Source of the DNA: SXRF01 sp038043465
GTDB taxonomy: Bacteria > Pseudomonadota > Alphaproteobacteria > Rickettsiales > SXRF01
Direction: 5' to 3'
NCBI GenBank assembly: GCA_038043465.1
Contig: JBBTBX010000006.1
Location: 372,001 to 436,000 of the forward strand
Length of the DNA: 64,000 nt
Position 1 is the first letter of the stretch; each line of letters starts with the position of its first letter. The notes beneath the pieces are model-generated. The model was not told where the DNA came from. It did no database searches and was given only the letters and a program-made list of their open reading frames with translations. The translations under genes and the position numbers were made by a program. Below, piece by piece: positions 24,843-32,163 of this stretch.

Positions 24843-25689
24843 CGGAATTTTCCACAGATTTATACAAATTTTCCTGATGTTTTTTTATGTATTGCACAAT
24901 AGTTGCCGCTGTTTCTTCCACCGAACGCTTGGTAACATCAATCACCGGCCAGCGATGCTTGGAAAAGAGCTTCCTCGCCTCAGCAATTTCCCGCTGCATA
25001 TATTCCATGTCGATATAATTGCTCTCGCCTTCCTGATTAAGCGATTGTAAGCGGGTTTTTCTTATCTGCTGCAACCTTTCCGGGTTAATGGTAAGACCGA
25101 CTATAAGTGGTTTTTTCAGGGTTTCCAGACTCGGCGGCAGCGGACAATCCAGAACCAGAGGAATATTTGCTGCTTTATAGCCTTTATAAGCCATATACAT
25201 ACAAGTTGGTGATTTTGAGGTACGCGATACTCCAAGAATAATAACATCGGCCTCCTCCATCTCCCAATGCCCCTGCCCGTCATCATGCGCTAGAGCGTAA
25301 TTGATTGCATCCATGCGCGTGAAATATTCTTCATTAAGCTCATATTGCTTACCGGTCTGGGCATGGCTTTCCACGCCAAAATACGCTGATAGCTCAGAAA
25401 CCACTCCTGATAACACCTCAATACAAGGAAGACCACGCTTGGTACATTCCATTTTCAGCATGTCACGTAGAGCAGGATCTACCAGAGTATACATCACTGC
25501 CCCAGGATTTTCCCTTATTTCCTCAATAACCTTATCCATCTGCGCCTTACTGCGCACCAATGTCCAGCTGAACTCCTCAGCGTCAATATCTTCGAATTGA
25601 ACCAGCGCGGCACGGGCAACACTTCCAACAGTTTCCCCCGTTGAATCAGATACTAAATGCAGATTAAATTTTTTCATGGTTCGGTTCAT
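24829..25689 (-). CDS. ppsR: pyruvate, phosphate/water dikinase regulatory protein
   Basis: A 286-residue bifunctional kinase/pyrophosphorylase of the DUF299 family that controls PEP synthetase or pyruvate phosphate dikinase by ADP-dependent phosphorylation. N-terminal HLVSDSTGETVG and the P-loop GVSRTSKS at residues 153-160 are diagnostic, and LVLDCPLPP follows. The ATG at 25677 (fifth codon) is a possible start. In Rickettsia and Caulobacter the homologue borders the replication origin opposite hemE, the arrangement seen here. Confidence 0.93.
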   Translation of the reverse strand: MNRTMKKFNLHLVSDSTGETVGSVARAALVQFEDIDAEEFSWTLVRSKAQMDKVIEEIRENPGAVMYTLVDPALRDMLKMECTKRGLPCIEVLSGVVSELSAYFGVESHAQTGKQYELNEEYFTRMDAINYALAHDDGQGHWEMEEADVIILGVSRTSKSPTCMYMAYKGYKAANIPLVLDCPLPPSLETLKKPLIVGLTINPERLQQIRKTRLQSLNQEGESNYIDMEYMQREIAEARKLFSKHRWPVIDVTKRSVEETAATIVQYIKKHQENLYKSVENSGEQN

Positions 25690-26019
25690 TTATAATTTTG
25701 TGGATAAGTTTTGTGTATTTCTTGTGCAAATTTGTGAGTGATATTTTATCCAGAATTCCGGCATTCATATGTCAGTTTTTATACACATGCTGATAAGTTT
25801 AACTTAACTATGATAAATAGCTTAATAAAATTTGTTATCCACATTTTTCTTACATATAATATTTTTTTATTATTTAAGTAGAATGAAGAGCTTAAATAAA
25901 TTATCACATATTTTATCCATAACAAGTTTTTGATTGCTATTCTGTTGATAAAAATGTGTTTAAAAAATAATCCCCGAAAAACCTTTGATAACTACTACTA
26001 CCATTAAAAAGATACTTAT
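25690..26019. other. probable chromosomal replication origin (oriC)
   Basis: A 330-base, strongly AT-rich gap between divergent ppsR and hemE. It has two perfect DnaA boxes TTATCCACA: 25699-25707 (minus) and 25835-25843 (plus). Two one-mismatch boxes follow the same pattern: TTATCCAGA at 25746-25754 and TTATCCATA at 25913-25921. An exact match to the IHF consensus WATCAANNNNTTR lies at 25923-25935 (minus). A 22-base imperfect repeat built on TTAA-N14-TTAA occurs at 25804-25825 and 25874-25895, 70 bases apart. Known alphaproteobacterial origins (Caulobacter, Rickettsia) lie at this hemE junction. Gene orientation also diverges here. Confidence 0.85.
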
Positions 26020-27057
26020 ATGATTAATAATAGTAATGATTTTATATCATGCCTGAATAAAGATAATATGCATTCAGGTAAAAGAGCTTTCTGGTTCATG
26101 CGTCAGGCTGGCAGATATCTTCCTGAATACAAGAATATTCGTAAAAATTTCAGTAATTTTCTGGAGTTTTGTTATAACCCAGAGGCAGCTTGCGAGGTTA
26201 CATTACAGCCGATTAAGCGATTTGACATGAGCGCGGCTATAATATTTTCCGATATATTGGTTATTCCTGATGCTCTTGGTGTTGATGTTAAATTTGCGGA
26301 AGGACATGGGCCGATATTAAAACCAGTTTCAGATATTTCAGAGTTATCAAAAAATAATTTCAGGGAAACTTTAGAACCAGTTTATGAAGCAATAAGACTT
26401 ACCCGTAAGGAGCTGGCAAAAGATAAGGCGTTGATAGGTTTTTGCGGTCTGCCATGGACTCTTGCCTGTTATATGATTGAAGGTAAGGGAAGTAGGGATT
26501 TTTCTTCAGTGCGTCAGGTAGCATTCAGGAGAAAAGAATTTTTTTCCGAACTTATCACAATACTTAGCGATGTGATTATAGAACACTCACTGGCGCAGAT
26601 AAAAGCTGGAGCGCAGGCAATTCAGCTTTTTGATTCATGGGCTGGAGTACTTAGCGAGCAGGAATTTTATGATTATTCGATAACTCCAAGCAAAAAGATA
26701 GTATCTGCCATTAAGCAAAAATATCCACATGTTCCGATCATAGGATTCCCACGTATGGCAGGGAGCAAGGTAATTAATTACGCCAAAGAAACCGGTGTGG
26801 ATGCAGTAAGTTTTGATGGGTCGATATCACTTTCAGTTGCCAAAAATGAGTTACAGAAATATGTAATAGCTCAGGGAAATCTTGATTCAGTGCTGCTTGC
26901 TGAGGATAGGAATGAAGCTTGCATACAGTCAAAGAAAATCATTGAAACATTAGGTGATAAATCCTTTGTATTTAATCTGGCGCATGGTATTTTGCCACAT
27001 ACGCCAGTTGATAATGTTTCTGCCATTTGTGATATAATAATGGCAGATTATAAATAA
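26020..27057 (+). CDS. hemE: uroporphyrinogen decarboxylase
   Basis: A 345-residue cytoplasmic enzyme converting uroporphyrinogen III to coproporphyrinogen III. Active-site residues visible are R28 and R32 in WFMRQAGRYLPEY and D78 in IIFSDILVIPDALG; GFCGLPWTLACYMIEG, QLFDSWAG and GNLDSVLL are family blocks. It starts the heme cluster with hemH and hemJ, interrupted by a TA pair. The probable replication origin lies immediately upstream. Confidence 0.96.
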   Translation: MINNSNDFISCLNKDNMHSGKRAFWFMRQAGRYLPEYKNIRKNFSNFLEFCYNPEAACEVTLQPIKRFDMSAAIIFSDILVIPDALGVDVKFAEGHGPILKPVSDISELSKNNFRETLEPVYEAIRLTRKELAKDKALIGFCGLPWTLACYMIEGKGSRDFSSVRQVAFRRKEFFSELITILSDVIIEHSLAQIKAGAQAIQLFDSWAGVLSEQEFYDYSITPSKKIVSAIKQKYPHVPIIGFPRMAGSKVINYAKETGVDAVSFDGSISLSVAKNELQKYVIAQGNLDSVLLAEDRNEACIQSKKIIETLGDKSFVFNLAHGILPHTPVDNVSAICDIIMADYK

Positions 27058-27098
27058 ATTGCCATTATTACACTAATATGGCATAATGTGGGTATATG

Positions 27099-27125
27099 AA
27101 AATCGAGACCGAAAGTCCGATTTTT
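27099..27125 (+). terminator. intrinsic terminator after hemE
   Basis: Stem AAAATCG (27099-27105) with CGATTTT, plus an inner GAC/GTC pair around loop CGAAA, ending in TTTTT at 27121-27125. It separates hemE from the TA pair. Confidence 0.65.
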
Positions 27126-27144
27126 CGCCGCGTAGCGAGCGTAC

Positions 27145-27173
27145 GCACTTCAAGAATTCAATTCTTGAGGTGC
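27145..27173. repeat. 29-bp inverted repeat upstream of the AbrB/PIN pair
   Basis: GCAC-T-TCAAGAATT, one central base, AATTCTTGA-G-GTGC: two 14-base arms with one wobble position. It lies 32 bases before the antitoxin ATG, so it is a plausible operator for the AbrB-type antitoxin. Confidence 0.6.
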
Positions 27174-27204
27174 AAAAGGTATATTGCATTATTCAGGGGA
27201 TGTT

Positions 27205-27450
27205 ATGATTTATATGGGAAAAATTGGTGATGGAGGAAGAATTGTTATTCCAGCGGAAATCCGCAAGGATATGAAAGTAAATTCTGGTGATAATATAATG
27301 TTTTATTTTAAGGATGGTGAGCTTAAAATTTTAAACCCGAAAGAAACTATAGAAAAAATAAGGATTAAAGCAAAAAAACTTAAAAAGCCTGGAGAAAGCG
27401 TAACTGATGAATTTTTGAAGTCACGTAAGGAATATAGCGGAGATTTATGA
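27205..27450 (+). CDS. AbrB/SpoVT-type antitoxin
   Basis: An 81-residue swapped-hairpin DNA-binding antitoxin (MGKIGDGGRIVIPAEIRKDMKVNSGDNIMFYF) with a charged C-terminal tail to neutralise its toxin. The ATG at 27205 follows AGGGGA at a normal distance; an upstream in-frame TTG at 27184 has no such site. It overlaps the PIN toxin gene by four bases. A 29-bp inverted repeat just upstream fits autoregulation. Confidence 0.88.
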   Translation: MIYMGKIGDGGRIVIPAEIRKDMKVNSGDNIMFYFKDGELKILNPKETIEKIRIKAKKLKKPGESVTDEFLKSRKEYSGDL

Positions 27451-27830
27451 AGAAATTTTCTTTAGATTCTTCAGCTTTTATAGCTTATATTTTTGATGAA
27501 AAAGGTGCGGATGAGGCTTATAAATATTTATATAATTCGGTTGTATCGTCAGTAATTTATTGTGAGTTCATTTCACTTATGATGGAGAGAGGATTCAATA
27601 TTGACGAAGCGAGAGAAACAGTTGATTCATTTGGAATTGAAATTATAGATTTTGATGAAACTCAAGCTGTACTGGCTGCTGAACTTCGTAATAAAACCAA
27701 AGTAAAAGGTTTATCGCTGGGAGATAGAGCCTGCCTTGCTCTTGCCATAACTAAAAAAATACCTGTTGTCACGGCTGATAAAATTTGGTCAAAGTTAGAT
27801 ATTGGTGTTAATGTTAAACTGATAAGATAA
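27447..27830 (+). CDS. PIN-domain (VapC-like) toxin
   Basis: A 127-residue predicted RNase toxin. Acidic active-site residues are D7 in SLDSSAFIAY, E41 in IYCEF, D97 in SLGDRACLALA and D115 in VVTADKIW, the four-acid PIN pattern. It is the partner of the AbrB-type antitoxin (ATGA overlap). The pair sits between hemE and hemH, splitting a normally contiguous heme cluster. Confidence 0.9.
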   Translation: MKKFSLDSSAFIAYIFDEKGADEAYKYLYNSVVSSVIYCEFISLMMERGFNIDEARETVDSFGIEIIDFDETQAVLAAELRNKTKVKGLSLGDRACLALAITKKIPVVTADKIWSKLDIGVNVKLIR

Positions 27831-27847
27831 TAAAATAAGTAGTGAAA

Positions 27848-28906
27848 ATGAACAAAAAAACAGCGGTTATATTACTTAATATTGGCGGTCCTGATGAAAT
27901 AAAGTCTGTAAAACCATTTTTATTTAATTTGTTTAATGATCCTGCGATTATAGATTTGCCGAAAATTTTACGTTTTATAGTTGCCAAGATAATTTCTGGC
28001 AGGAGGGCATTAAAGGCGATTGGAATTTATAACAAGATTGGCGGAAAATCTCCGCTTCTGGAATTAACTAACGAGCAGGCAAAAGCACTTGAAAGAAAAC
28101 TTTCAAGAAATAAGGATTCTGAATATAAAGTATTTGTTTCCATGCGCTACTGGCATCCGATGAGTGAAACTGTAGTAAAGAATGTAAAAAATTATAATCC
28201 TGACCATGTAATCTTACTGCCACTTTATCCACAATTTTCAACCACCACCACCGGTTCTTCATTTGCCGATTGGGAAAAATCGGCAAAAAACGCGAATCTG
28301 GATGTGCCAACCACTAAAATATGCTGCTATCCGGCAGATTTAGGTTTTATCACTGCCCATGCCAAGCTGATAAAGGATGCTTACTGGAAAGCCTCGGAAA
28401 ATGGAAAGCCACGCGTTCTTTTTTCCGCGCATGGCCTTCCGGAAAAAATAATTGGGAAAGGAGATCCCTATCAGTGGCAGGTGGAAAAAAGCGTGTCAGC
28501 TATTTCACAGGTTTTAGCCATAGAAGATCTTGATTACGTTGTCTGTTACCAGAGCAAGGTCGGGATGCTTAAATGGATAGGACCTTCCACTGAAAGTGAA
28601 ATAAAACGAGCGGCAAAAGATAAGCTGCCTATTCTTATGGTTCCGGTAGCGTTTGTTTCCGAACATTCAGAAACTCTGGTTGAGCTTGATATTGATTACC
28701 GGCATCTGGCAGAAAAACAGGGAGCGATAGGTTATGTCCGTGTGCCGACGCTGGGAGTTGAGCCGTTATTTATTGAAACACTTGCTGATTTATGTCTGAA
28801 AGCCGATAAGGAAGAAAAAATCTGTTCTTTCAGCCATAATCATTTCTGCCCAAGACCTTTTGAAAAATGCCCATATGCGGTGCAGGAAAAAGAGAGGGCG
28901 GCGTGA
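27848..28906 (+). CDS. hemH: ferrochelatase
   Basis: A 352-residue enzyme that inserts ferrous iron into protoporphyrin IX. Family blocks are VILLNIGGPD, YNKIGGKSPL, SMRYWHPMSE, PLYPQFSTTTTGS, LFSAHGLPEKII with the catalytic His, and FVSEHSETLVELD. Three C-terminal cysteines occur within 16 residues (CSFSHNHFCPRPFEKC), a pattern that could take part in a [2Fe-2S] cluster as known for Caulobacter ferrochelatase; that is inference. ATG 27848 is preferred to the GTG two codons before. hemJ overlaps its stop by four bases. Confidence 0.95.
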   Translation: MNKKTAVILLNIGGPDEIKSVKPFLFNLFNDPAIIDLPKILRFIVAKIISGRRALKAIGIYNKIGGKSPLLELTNEQAKALERKLSRNKDSEYKVFVSMRYWHPMSETVVKNVKNYNPDHVILLPLYPQFSTTTTGSSFADWEKSAKNANLDVPTTKICCYPADLGFITAHAKLIKDAYWKASENGKPRVLFSAHGLPEKIIGKGDPYQWQVEKSVSAISQVLAIEDLDYVVCYQSKVGMLKWIGPSTESEIKRAAKDKLPILMVPVAFVSEHSETLVELDIDYRHLAEKQGAIGYVRVPTLGVEPLFIETLADLCLKADKEEKICSFSHNHFCPRPFEKCPYAVQEKERAA

Positions 28907-29349
28907 GTGGGGAATTATACCACTGGATAAAGGCATTGCATATTATTGCGGTTATCTCGTGGATGGCGGGAATGTTATATCTGCCACGCCTGTTTGTTTA
29001 CCACACGCAGATGAAAGCTGGTAGTGAAGCCTCAGAGATGCTGAAAACCATGGAGCGCAGGCTGCTGCGTTATATAATCAATCCGGCGATGATTGTGACC
29101 TGGGGAGCAGGAATCTGGTTGATTTATTACACTAATGCCCTCGATGTTGCACAAAATGGCAAATGGATGCATTATAAACTTACCTTGCTGGTTTTTATGC
29201 AGATTGCGCATGCGGTGATGGCGCGCAGTCGCCGTCATTTCGCTAATGACAAAAATACAAAATCAGCAAGATTTTATAGGATACTCAATGAAGTACCCAC
29301 AGTTCTTATGATTGCTATTGTTATTCTGGTGGTAGTGCGGCCATTTTAG
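28903..29349 (+). CDS. hemJ: protoporphyrinogen oxidase HemJ
   Basis: A 148-residue inner-membrane protein that oxidises protoporphyrinogen IX. It has four membrane segments. The N-terminal histidine in WIKALHIIAVISWMAGMLYLPRLFVYH and a lysine/histidine pair in WMHYKLTLL match residues needed in the HemJ family. The GTG at 28903 is taken as start: it overlaps the hemH stop as GTGA and follows GAGAGGG, whereas the longer frame would run deep into hemH. Confidence 0.92.
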   Translation: MSGELYHWIKALHIIAVISWMAGMLYLPRLFVYHTQMKAGSEASEMLKTMERRLLRYIINPAMIVTWGAGIWLIYYTNALDVAQNGKWMHYKLTLLVFMQIAHAVMARSRRHFANDKNTKSARFYRILNEVPTVLMIAIVILVVVRPF

Positions 29350-29363
29350 ACCATTTTAATTGC

Positions 29364-29421
29364 TTGTCATAGCGAACTAAGGTGAGGTATCTTTGATTTC
29401 TCATTATGCTCGAAATGACAA
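29364..29421. repeat. 58-bp palindromic repeat remnant
   Basis: Ends are TTGTCAT (29364-29370) and ATGACAA (29415-29421), with AGCGA and TCGAA just inside. The motif recalls the GTCATTGCGAG core of the element in mazF. It lies between hemJ and yraN and touches the yraN start region. Confidence 0.45.
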
Positions 29422-29425
29422 AAAT

Positions 29426-29806
29426 ATGGAAATCTCAAAAAAGAAAAAAGCTTATAAATTTGGTCTGGCTGCCGAAAAATTTGCGGTTATTTTTTTACGT
29501 TTAAAAGGCTATAGGATAATTGCGCAGCGTTATAAAAATCCCAAAGGCGAAATTGATATTCTGGCGGTGAAAGGCAAAACCTTGGCGATTATTGAGGTGA
29601 AAGCCAGGAAGAATTTCTCTGATTGCGCTTATAGCATACCCTATTGGAAACAGAAGAAGATTCTGGGAGCAGTTGAATGGTTGATGGCAGGTGGTGGGAA
29701 AATCGCTGGACTTGCGGGTGCGAGTGAACGTATTATACGTTTCGATGCAATATTAATTGTACCTAGAAAGTTACCAAGACATTTGAAAGATGCGTGGAGG
29801 ATGTAA
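29426..29806 (+). CDS. yraN: YraN/UPF0102 family protein
   Basis: A 126-residue member of the UPF0102 family with an endonuclease-like fold (GLAAEKFAVIFLRLKGYRIIAQRYKNPKGEIDILAVKGKTLAIIEVKAR: the E-x-D and E-x-K arrangement of a restriction-like active site). Cellular role is not settled. ATG 29426 is chosen because the frame upstream runs into the palindromic repeat from a TTG at 29393. It overlaps the BON gene by one base (TAATG). Confidence 0.88.
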   Translation: MEISKKKKAYKFGLAAEKFAVIFLRLKGYRIIAQRYKNPKGEIDILAVKGKTLAIIEVKARKNFSDCAYSIPYWKQKKILGAVEWLMAGGGKIAGLAGASERIIRFDAILIVPRKLPRHLKDAWRM

Positions 29807-30408
29807 TGCGCTTAATAAAATTATCTGTGATTTCCCTTTCAGTTATTGCTTTATCGGGCTGTGTGCCGCTGTTTATAGGTGGTGCTACAGAAACGGCAGT
29901 GGTGGTGGCGCAAGAGCGTTCGGTGGGAAATGCAGTTGATGATGCGGCAATAGTGCTGCAGATAAAGAATCTTTATGCCAAGCAAGATTATAAGGATCTT
30001 CTCGCCAATGTGGAAATTAAGGTGGTTGAAGGTCGGGTGTTGCTTACAGGCAACGTTGACAAGCCGGACTCGCAGATAGAGGCGGTTAAGCTGGCATGGC
30101 AGATTGGTGGTGTAAAAGAAGTTATAAACGAGGTGCAGATTAATGATAAATCCGGTTTCTGGAATTATGCCAAAGACGTTTGGATAAGCACGCAGGTGCG
30201 CACCCGCCTGTTATTCGGCAAGAATATTCGCAATATCAATTATTCGGTGATTACGGTGAATCAGGTGGTATATCTGATGGGTATCGCCCAGAGTCAGGAA
30301 GAGCTTAACCGCGCAACCAATGTGGCGAGTGCAACCAGCTATGTGCAGCGTGTGGTGAGCTATGTGCGTCTGAAGGATGATCCGCGCCGTGGTTATCTGC
30401 CGAATTAA
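29806..30408 (+). CDS. BON-domain lipoprotein
   Basis: A 200-residue lipoprotein with signal peptide and lipobox ALSGC, then two BON domains (about residues 45-110 and 120-190; VEIKVVEGRVLLTGNV and YSVITVNQVVYLMGIAQS). DolP-type proteins of this layout bind anionic lipids at the outer membrane and protect envelope integrity. The ATG at 29806 follows GGAGG and overlaps the yraN stop. The yraN-BON-gshB order is common in alphaproteobacteria. Confidence 0.88.
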   Translation: MRLIKLSVISLSVIALSGCVPLFIGGATETAVVVAQERSVGNAVDDAAIVLQIKNLYAKQDYKDLLANVEIKVVEGRVLLTGNVDKPDSQIEAVKLAWQIGGVKEVINEVQINDKSGFWNYAKDVWISTQVRTRLLFGKNIRNINYSVITVNQVVYLMGIAQSQEELNRATNVASATSYVQRVVSYVRLKDDPRRGYLPN

Positions 30409-30418
30409 ATTGAAATAT

Positions 30419-31357
30419 ATGACCCTGCGTGTTGCCATACAAATGGATCCAATTCAGTTCATAAACCCTCGCACGGATTCAACATTGTTGTTGGGGATTG
30501 AGGCAGTAAGGCGCGGGCATGAGGTTTTTTATTATACTCCTGATAAGCTTAGCTATCGTGACGGAAAAATAAGTGCGCGTGCGCAGCCGGTAAAATTTTT
30601 CGATAACCCAGATCGTTATTATGAACTGGGCGAAAGTTTTCCCCTTGACCTGCATACCACCAATGTTGTCCTGCTGCGTCAGGATCCGCCGTTTAACATG
30701 GAATATATAACCACCACCTATCTGCTGGAGCAGCTACAACCAAAAACTATGGTGGTGAATGACCCTGCGAGTGTGCGTAACCACCCAGAAAAATTGTTTC
30801 CTACGTTGCTACGTGAATTTATGCCCCCTACCCTTATCACTGCCGATATTCAGGAGATTGAAGAATTTTACGCCGAGCATAAAGACATTATCTTAAAACC
30901 GCTTTATGGTTATGGAGGGCGGGCGATTTTACATATAAAAGATGGTGATGATAATTTTAATGCCCTAACCGAGATGTTATTTGCCGGTAGCAAAGAACCT
31001 ATTATTGCTCAGAAATTCCTGCCGGAAGTAAAAAGTGAAGATAAAAGAATTATCCTGATAGATGGTGAAATTGCCGCTGTGGTAGGACGTATTCCAGCAT
31101 CTGGTAATATCCGTGCCAATATGCGGGTTGGTGGCAATGCGGTAAAAACGGAACTCAGTAAAAAGCAAAAAGAAATTTGTGAAGCACTGCGCGAGCCACT
31201 TAAAGATAAAGGTCTAATTTTTGTAGGACTGGATGTTATTGGTGATTTCCTCACCGAAATAAATATTACTTCGCCAACCACCTTGTGTGCAGCGAATGAA
31301 TTATACAGCATTAATCTGGAAAAAAATATCTGGGATGCTATTGAAGGGAAGCTGTAA
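30419..31357 (+). CDS. gshB: glutathione synthetase
   Basis: A 312-residue ATP-grasp enzyme joining gamma-glutamylcysteine and glycine. AIQMDPIQFINPRTDST at the start, LLRQDPPFNMEYITTTYLLE, VNDPASVRNHPEKLF, LKPLYGYGGRAI, GNIRANMRVGG and LDVIGDFLTEINITSPTT are family blocks. ATG 30419 gives the usual N-terminus; the longer frame would overlap the BON gene. It is convergent with cysQ with no gap. Confidence 0.95.
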   Translation: MTLRVAIQMDPIQFINPRTDSTLLLGIEAVRRGHEVFYYTPDKLSYRDGKISARAQPVKFFDNPDRYYELGESFPLDLHTTNVVLLRQDPPFNMEYITTTYLLEQLQPKTMVVNDPASVRNHPEKLFPTLLREFMPPTLITADIQEIEEFYAEHKDIILKPLYGYGGRAILHIKDGDDNFNALTEMLFAGSKEPIIAQKFLPEVKSEDKRIILIDGEIAAVVGRIPASGNIRANMRVGGNAVKTELSKKQKEICEALREPLKDKGLIFVGLDVIGDFLTEINITSPTTLCAANELYSINLEKNIWDAIEGKL

Positions 31358-32122
31358 TTACCCTTTCCCAAACGCTATAAATGCCGGATTTTCAAAACCC
31401 TCTTTGCCATATAAAAACGGTTTGCCATCGGCGGTTTCAACTCGTCCGCCCGCAGCGTTTAGAATTGCATGACCAGCCGCTGTGTCCCATTCCATAGTCC
31501 TGCCGAAGCGCGGGTAAATATCGGCACTACCTTCCGCCACCAGGCAGAATTTCACCGAACTCGAACCGCTTATTACCTCCTTTATATTCAAAGTTTCCAG
31601 ATAGGCGTTGGTAGCTTTGGAAGGATGCGAACGGCTGCGCACCACAGTTAAGCCATCGTCCGGAAATTTACGGGTTTTTATGATTTGCGGTTTGTTACCG
31701 CCGATTTGTTTATAGGCATTATCCCCGACCATGCCGAAATATAAGATATCCTGCGGTGGGCAGTAAATAACACCAAAAACCGGCAGGTTGTTTTCTATAA
31801 GGGCGATATTTACCGTAAATTCCGGCTCACCGCGTACAAAACTGCGGGTTCCGTCCAGTGGATCAACCAGGAAAAACCTCTTATGCAAGCTGCTTCCCAT
31901 CACCTCATCTTCCTCGGCGATAATGGGGATTTGCGGCGTAATAGAGGTCAGTTTTCCTATGATGTATTTGTTTGCAGCGATATCAGCTTCAGTGACTGGG
32001 CTATTATCTATTTTTTTGTTTGACGTATAACCATTTGAAAAATAATCCATAATTATATCGCCTGCTGCCCGCGCTATTTCGCAAGCTGAGACTAGATATT
32101 TGTTATAATCAGTGCTATTCAT
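31358..32122 (-). CDS. cysQ: 3'(2'),5'-bisphosphate nucleotidase CysQ
   Basis: A 254-residue inositol monophosphatase-fold enzyme that removes 3'-phosphate from PAP. Metal-binding motifs are visible: E in PIIAEEDEV, DPLDGTRSFVRG, and EWDTAAGHAIL near the C-terminus. Length is normal. It is convergent with gshB and divergent from the NAD-GDH gene 41 bases away. Confidence 0.92.
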   Translation of the reverse strand: MNSTDYNKYLVSACEIARAAGDIIMDYFSNGYTSNKKIDNSPVTEADIAANKYIIGKLTSITPQIPIIAEEDEVMGSSLHKRFFLVDPLDGTRSFVRGEPEFTVNIALIENNLPVFGVIYCPPQDILYFGMVGDNAYKQIGGNKPQIIKTRKFPDDGLTVVRSRSHPSKATNAYLETLNIKEVISGSSSVKFCLVAEGSADIYPRFGRTMEWDTAAGHAILNAAGGRVETADGKPFLYGKEGFENPAFIAFGKG

Positions 32123-32163
32123 CTGGGTATACTTACAATCTTAATTTATAGAAGTATTTACTC

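Noticed and set aside
25799..25807. CtrA binding site in the origin
   Set aside because: TTAAC and TTAA half-sites are present but none has the TTAA-N7-TTAA spacing, so no CtrA site is claimed.
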